Shown here piece after piece: positions 34,831 through 38,763 of a DNA stretch of 38,763 bases (position 1 is the stretch's first letter; each line of letters starts with the position of its first letter). Both the position numbers and the translations under genes were made by a program. Where the stretch lies: positions 1-38,763 of the forward strand of contig NZ_JAMOIE010000047.1 of assembly GCF_024448935.1 (NCBI RefSeq), written 5' to 3'. The notes beneath the pieces are model-generated. The model had not been told where the DNA came from and made no database searches. It was given only the letters and a program-made list of their open reading frames with translations. The stretch comes from Stutzerimonas stutzeri. Its GTDB lineage: Bacteria; Pseudomonadota; Gammaproteobacteria; Pseudomonadales; Pseudomonadaceae.

Positions 34831-35571
34831 CTATTGGGCGTCAAAGGCCCGCCCATTTACGTCTTGGCTATCGGGGCCCATCAGATACAGGTAGGCAGGC
34901 ATGATTTCCGCAGGCATTGGATTCACTTCGGGGTTCTCCCCTGGATAGGCTTTTGCGCGCATGTCGGTACGGGTCGCACCTGGGTTGATGCTATTGCTGC
35001 GCACAGAGCCGGTACCCTCGAGCTCATCGGCCAGCACCTGCATCAGGCCTTCGGTGGCGAATTTGGAGACGGCATATCCGCCCCAATAGGCGCGTCCTTT
35101 CCTGCCAACGCTGCTGGAGGTGAAAATCACGGAAGCGTCATCAGCCAGTTTCAGCAGCGGCAACAGGGTGCTGGCGAGCATGAAGGTTGCGTTGACATTC
35201 ACGTGCATGACGCGCATGAAATTCTCGCCTGACAGCTGTTCGATCGGTGAGCGGGGGCCGACGATGCTGGCATTGAGGAGCAGGCCGTCCAACCGTCCGA
35301 ACTCCCGTTCAACGGTGGCGGCAAGTTCGTCGTATTGGTGCGGCAAGGCCGTTTCCAGATTGAGCGGTATCACGGCGGGTTGCGGCCAGCCGGCTGCTTC
35401 AATCTCGTCGTAAACACGGTTGAGGTTGTCCTCGTTCTTACCCAGCAAAAGGACGGTTGCTCCATGGGCTGCGTAGGCTTTCGCGGCGGCTTCGCCAATT
35501 CCGCGCCCTGCGCCGGTGACCATGATGATCCGATTCCTGAGCAGGTCGGGACGGGCGGAGTACTCGAACAT
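34831..35571 (-). CDS. yciK: YciK-family short-chain dehydrogenase
   Basis: A 246-aa SDR oxidoreductase; the substrate is unknown. Cofactor motif TGAGRGIG (19-26), LNAS at 99-102 in place of the usual NNAG, catalytic Y166 and K170 (YAVSK) with the upstream serine block FTSSSVGR. The start at 35571 (MFEYSARPDL) matches the family as I remember it; the nearby upstream ATG at 35583 is part of the ATGAGG that serves as Shine-Dalgarno. It is the last gene of the leftward ubiG-mupP-yciK run, 72 bp after mupP. Confidence 0.92.
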   Translation of the reverse strand: MFEYSARPDLLRNRIIMVTGAGRGIGEAAAKAYAAHGATVLLLGKNEDNLNRVYDEIEAAGWPQPAVIPLNLETALPHQYDELAATVEREFGRLDGLLLNASIVGPRSPIEQLSGENFMRVMHVNVNATFMLASTLLPLLKLADDASVIFTSSSVGRKGRAYWGGYAVSKFATEGLMQVLADELEGTGSVRSNSINPGATRTDMRAKAYPGENPEVNPMPAEIMPAYLYLMGPDSQDVNGRAFDAQ

Positions 35572-35643
35572 CTGAAGCCTCATAAACAGAGCGGGGCAAT
35601 TGCCCACTGAAGGTTGTCGGAAGAAAGTGATGGCGGGCAAGGG

Positions 35644-36312
35644 TCAGCCCAGCGTTCGCAGCTCGAGAAACTGACGGAGCTCGAGCGGATGATTCACCAC
35701 CACGTCTGCGCCCCAGGTATCCGGATCGTCATCGGGGTGGATGTAGCCGTAGCGCACGGCGGCCGTGCGGCTACCTGCTGCACGGCCGGACTCGATATCG
35801 CGGAGATCGTCTCCGACGAACAGGACCGTTGCAGGGTAGAGGTCGAGTTGACTACAGGCCAACAGCATAGGCTCGGGGTCGGGTTTGCTCTTGCTGACAT
35901 GATCGGGGCAGACCAGAACAGCGGAGCGAGAGGCCAGGCCCAATTGCTGCATGATCGGCTCGGCGAAACGTACCGGCTTGTTGGTGACCACCCCCCAGAT
36001 CAGGTCTGCCTGCTCGATCTCGCTCAGCAGCTCCGCCATCCCTTCATAGAGCTTGCTCTCAACGGCACAGTGCCGTTGATAACGCTCCAGAAACTCCAGC
36101 CGAAGTATCTCGAATTCATCGGAAAGCGGGTCGACGTCAAAGGCGCTGAGTACCATCGCCCGGGCACCACCGGAAACGACGTCACGCACCTGCTGATCGG
36201 GAACCCGATCCAGACCGCGCGCCATGCGCATGGCCTGAGCCACGGCGATAAAGTCCGGCGCGGTATCGAGCAGCGTGCCGTCCATGTCGAATAACACTGC
36301 GCGCAGACGCAT
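35644..36312 (-). CDS. mupP: N-acetylmuramic acid 6-phosphate phosphatase MupP
   Basis: HAD-family phosphatase of 222 aa. In Pseudomonas, MupP dephosphorylates MurNAc-6-phosphate so that AmgK/MurU can recycle cell-wall sugar to UDP-MurNAc, which affects fosfomycin and beta-lactam response. HAD motif I is FDMDGTLLD (8-16, nucleophile D9 and acid/base D11), motif II VVTNKP, motif III K in SKSKPDP, and motif [12 protein letters not shown]. An older annotation would be phosphoglycolate phosphatase (Gph). The ATG overlaps the ubiG stop by one base (TGATG). Gene order ubiG-mupP-yciK supports the call. Confidence 0.9.
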   Translation of the reverse strand: MRLRAVLFDMDGTLLDTAPDFIAVAQAMRMARGLDRVPDQQVRDVVSGGARAMVLSAFDVDPLSDEFEILRLEFLERYQRHCAVESKLYEGMAELLSEIEQADLIWGVVTNKPVRFAEPIMQQLGLASRSAVLVCPDHVSKSKPDPEPMLLACSQLDLYPATVLFVGDDLRDIESGRAAGSRTAAVRYGYIHPDDDPDTWGADVVVNHPLELRQFLELRTLG

Positions 36313-37010
36313 CAGGCCTCCCGCAGTGTCTGGATCATGTAGTTCACATCCACGTCAGGTGAGAGCTTGTAGTGCTTCGTCAGGGGGTTGTAGGTCAGAC
36401 CGATGATGTCCTTCACCAGAAGCCCGACTTCGCGGCTCCAGGCGCCCAGTTCCGATGGGCGGATGAACTTGCGGTAATCATGTGTGCCACGCGGCAACAG
36501 TTGCAGCACGTATTCCGCGCCGACGATGGCGAACGCATAGGCCTTCGGATTGCGGTTGATCGTCGAAAAGAACACCTGTCCGCCAGGCTTTACCATCTTG
36601 TAGCACGCGCGAATCACAGAGGCGGGGTCAGGGACATGCTCGAGCATCTCAAGGCAGGTCACTACATCGAACTGTTCCGGCATTTCTTCCGCCAGGGCCT
36701 CGGCAGTGATCTGCCGGTAATCGATCTCCAACTCCGACTCCAGCAAATGCAGACGGGCAACTGACAGGGGTGCCTCGCCCATGTCGATACCCGTCACCTT
36801 GGCGCCGCGCTGAGCCATGGCTTCGCTGAGAATTCCGCCTCCGCAGCCAACGTCCAGGACCTTCTTGCCGGCTAGCGATACGTGCTCGTCAATCCAGTTG
36901 ACCCTGAGCGGATTGATCTCGTGCAACGGTTTGAACTCGCTTTCGCGGTCCCACCAGCGATGGGCGAGAACTTCGAATTTGGCGATTTCGGCGTGGTCGA
37001 CGTTGCTCAT
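36312..37010 (-). CDS. ubiG: Ubiquinone biosynthesis O-methyltransferase UbiG
   Basis: SAM-dependent methyltransferase of 232 aa doing both O-methylations in ubiquinone synthesis. SAM motif [17 protein letters not shown] (51-66), the acidic motif VTGIDMGE, and the UbiG block [20 protein letters not shown] are all present, as is the N-terminal [20 protein letters not shown]. The ATG at 37010 is preferred because GGAACAG lies upstream; the earlier ATG at 37022 would add four residues. It is coupled to mupP. A hairpin with a short T-run separates it from mtaD, so a promoter probably lies in 37011-37132, where I see nothing clear. Confidence 0.95.
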   Translation of the reverse strand: MSNVDHAEIAKFEVLAHRWWDRESEFKPLHEINPLRVNWIDEHVSLAGKKVLDVGCGGGILSEAMAQRGAKVTGIDMGEAPLSVARLHLLESELEIDYRQITAEALAEEMPEQFDVVTCLEMLEHVPDPASVIRACYKMVKPGGQVFFSTINRNPKAYAFAIVGAEYVLQLLPRGTHDYRKFIRPSELGAWSREVGLLVKDIIGLTYNPLTKHYKLSPDVDVNYMIQTLREA

Positions 37011-37132
37011 TGTCTGTTCCATTTGTAAGCCTGAGGGGGAAGCTCGAGCAGCAGAGGCCCATGTTGCCAGGTTCGGTCAGATGCGGGGCATCTACTGAAA
37101 CGCTTCGTGTAAGTCAGTTTGTCGCGGTGGTT

Positions 37133-37157
37133 AAAACTGAGGGTAGCCCCGTCTCAG
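37133..37157 (-). terminator. Weak intrinsic terminator at the mtaD 3' end
   Basis: On the minus strand CTGAG (37157-37153) pairs with CTCAG (37141-37137), with an inner GGG/CCC, and four T follow. The stem includes the mtaD stop codon. It is short and imperfect, so partial termination before ubiG is the likely effect. Confidence 0.42.
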
Positions 37158-38494
37158 TGTTTTGAGCTGATCTTCTCTCCCCATTCCTGGGCGGTGGCGA
37201 TGAGCTGCTCCTCGTCCATGCGGGTGAGATGACGGTCGTCGAGCAGTTGCTTACCGGCAACCCAGACATGACGCACGCAATCTCGGCCGCTGGAATAGAT
37301 AAGTTGGGAGACGGGATCATAAACGGGCTGCTGTGCCAGGCGCGATAAATCGAAAGCCACCAGATCCGCGAATTTCCCGATTTCGAGCGATCTGGTGTGA
37401 TAGTCCAGCCCAAGAGCGCGTGCCCCGTTGAGCGTGGCCATACGCAGCGCGCGATGGGCGCTAAGAGCGGTCGCCGACCCCGAAACGGCCTTGGCAAGCA
37501 GCGCGGCGGTGCGGGTTTCGCCCAGCAGGTCGAGATTGTTGTTGCTGGCTGCGCCATCAGTGCCTATGCCCACATTCACGCCGGCCTCCCACAAACGCTC
37601 CACAGGACAAAAACCGCTGGCCAATTTCAGGTTGGACTCAGGGCAATGGATCACGCTGCAGTTATGCTCGACCAGCAGAGCGATGTCATCGTCGTTTACC
37701 TGGGTCATGTGCACGGCTTGGAAGCGCGGCCCTAAAAGCTGTAGGCGGGCCAAGCGTGCCAGCGGGCGTTCGCCATACTGGTTCAGCGCTTCTTCCACCT
37801 CATGTGCAGTTTCATGGACATGCATATGTATGCCGATGTCCATTTCCGCGACCAACGTCCGGATGCTTTCCAGCTTATCGTCGGCTACCGAATAGGGGGC
37901 GTGTGGGCCAAAGGCGATACTAAGGCGTGGATGGTGGCTGAGGTCGTCGAACAGTCCCACACCTTTGCGAAGCGCCTCGTCGGCGTTGCGGGCGCCAGGA
38001 ATAGGGAAGTCCAGCACCGGAATCGTTATTTGCGCGCGAATCCCGTGCTTATGCACAAGTTGGCTGACGACCTCAGGAAAGAAGTACATATCAGAAAAGC
38101 AGGTGATCCCGCTCTGCAGCTGTTCAGCAATCGCCAGCTCGCTCCCCGCTCGAATGAACGCCTCGTCGACCCATCTGCTTTCTGCGGGCCAGATATGCTC
38201 GCGGAGCCAAGTCATCAGGGGTAGGTCATCAGCCAGCCCCCGAAACAACGTCATTGCCGCGTGGCCGTGTGCATTCACAAGCCCTGGTGCGAGAAGCATT
38301 CCGGAAAGGTCCCGCTTGTCTTTCGCAGGGTAGTGACTGGCGTCTTCGCGCGGCACTATCAGCACGATGCGCCCGTCACGGACTCCCAATGCATGGTTCT
38401 TCAGCACAACACCTGCTGGCTCGACTGGGACAAGCCAGGTCGGAAATAGCAAGAGGTCGAGCGGCTCGGCAGAAGTGTGAGGCATCTGGATCAT
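37154..38494 (-). CDS. mtaD: 5-methylthioadenosine deaminase (TrzA/AtzC family)
   Basis: Amidohydrolase of 446 aa. P. aeruginosa MtaD deaminates 5'-methylthioadenosine to methylthioinosine, the first step of that organism's methionine salvage route; some relatives are called SAH/MTA deaminase. Metal ligands are N-A-H76-G-H78 ([11 protein letters not shown]), the [10 protein letters not shown] and FQAVHMTQ histidines, and the Asp in [12 protein letters not shown] start at 38494 ([10 protein letters not shown]); the ATG at 38485 is an equal candidate and neither has a good Shine-Dalgarno. The frame is open further upstream without homology. It leads the leftward mtaD-ubiG-mupP-yciK series. Confidence 0.92.
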   Translation of the reverse strand: MIQMPHTSAEPLDLLLFPTWLVPVEPAGVVLKNHALGVRDGRIVLIVPREDASHYPAKDKRDLSGMLLAPGLVNAHGHAAMTLFRGLADDLPLMTWLREHIWPAESRWVDEAFIRAGSELAIAEQLQSGITCFSDMYFFPEVVSQLVHKHGIRAQITIPVLDFPIPGARNADEALRKGVGLFDDLSHHPRLSIAFGPHAPYSVADDKLESIRTLVAEMDIGIHMHVHETAHEVEEALNQYGERPLARLARLQLLGPRFQAVHMTQVNDDDIALLVEHNCSVIHCPESNLKLASGFCPVERLWEAGVNVGIGTDGAASNNNLDLLGETRTAALLAKAVSGSATALSAHRALRMATLNGARALGLDYHTRSLEIGKFADLVAFDLSRLAQQPVYDPVSQLIYSSGRDCVRHVWVAGKQLLDDRHLTRMDEEQLIATAQEWGEKISSKH

Positions 38495-38650
38495 CGGATA
38501 ATCGGGTACATGGAGACGAGGGGGCTGAGTGTAAAGCCTGTCGATCCCGGTTTGAAGAAAGCCTGGGCGGACTTTGAAGCCTCTACATCTATACAGGAAC
38601 ACGATCGCCAGATCCGGCAGGTGAATATTCAACAAAGCCCAAAACACCGG

Positions 38651-38678
38651 TTGACGGGAGAATCTGAGTGCCTATAAT
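38651..38678 (+). promoter_or_regulatory. Near-consensus sigma-70 promoter pointing out of the window
   Basis: TTGACG (38651-38656), 16 bases, TATAAT (38673-38678), then GCGCACC. A perfect -10 with a GC-rich discriminator is the mark of stringently controlled rRNA/tRNA promoters. A direct repeat TTAGCGAAA (38703-38711, 38731-38739), an inverted AACCT/AGGTT (38710-38732) and a second TTGCAC -35-like box (38748-38753) follow before the window ends. No structural RNA gene is visible yet. Confidence 0.75.
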
Positions 38679-38763
38679 GCGCACCTTATCCGGCGCGGGC
38701 TTTTAGCGAAACCTCTTGTAAATCAATAGGTTAGCGAAAATAAAGGCTTGCACGGATGGCGGA

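Overview
The window is about 38.8 kb of GC-rich chromosomal DNA from a Pseudomonas-type gammaproteobacterium. Gene content and order match, from memory, the P. aeruginosa PA3170-PA3217 neighbourhood. A LamB-type maltoporin sits where P. aeruginosa has OprB, and an AraC-type regulator has decayed; together these suggest the P. stutzeri (Stutzerimonas) side of the genus. The species call is an inference. Almost everything is core genome. I see no prophage, transposase, integrase, CRISPR array, toxin-antitoxin pair or defence island, and no rRNA or tRNA gene inside the window.

Layout. 1-3056 (minus): an EamA/DMT transporter cut by the left edge, a small AraC-like sensor cupin overlapping it, class III adenylate cyclase CyaB, and an Mpo1-like membrane protein. 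3212-3793: a frameshifted AraC-family pseudogene. 3865-7954: a DUF808 membrane protein, a yeast-type cytosine deaminase, TrkH, a YkgJ-like cysteine-cluster protein and a nitroreductase. 7961-11027 (minus): a Cpx envelope-stress cluster (anchor protein, CpxR, Spy/CpxP-like protein, sensor kinase) with a tandem CpxR-like box before the Spy-like gene. 11118-12008 (minus): yciB and yciI. 12190-16637 (plus): PHP-domain nuclease, YciO, TrpS, ScpA, ScpB.

16634-33423 is the glucose/Entner-Doudoroff region. gap and mgsA run leftward. edd, glk, gltR and gtrS run rightward, followed by the gtsABCD glucose ABC transporter and a LamB-type porin. A DUF1289 gene and hexR come next, then zwf, pgl and eda. 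Glucose would enter through the porin and GtsABCD, be phosphorylated by Glk, be oxidised by Zwf and Pgl to 6-phosphogluconate, and be split by Edd and Eda to pyruvate and glyceraldehyde-3-phosphate, which Gap oxidises. Two sites fit the HexR consensus TTGT-N7-ACAA exactly, one in gap/edd and one in hexR/zwf. The gtsA leader has nested inverted repeats (candidate GltR operator), a hairpin and an Hfq/Crc-type A-rich motif. The porin leader has the same A-rich motif.

33548-38494: rluB, a bidirectional terminator, then mtaD, ubiG, mupP and yciK running leftward. The last 120 bases hold a near-consensus sigma-70 promoter with a GC-rich discriminator pointing out of the window, as expected for a stable-RNA operon just beyond the edge.

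I did not find a clearly novel multi-gene system. The most useful leads are regulatory (CpxR, HexR and GltR-like sites, A-rich leaders), the LamB-for-OprB replacement, the gap-mgsA pairing, the HTH-less AraC cupin, the multiply frameshifted AraC relic, and a TrpRS with a near-canonical [4Fe-4S] cysteine motif.
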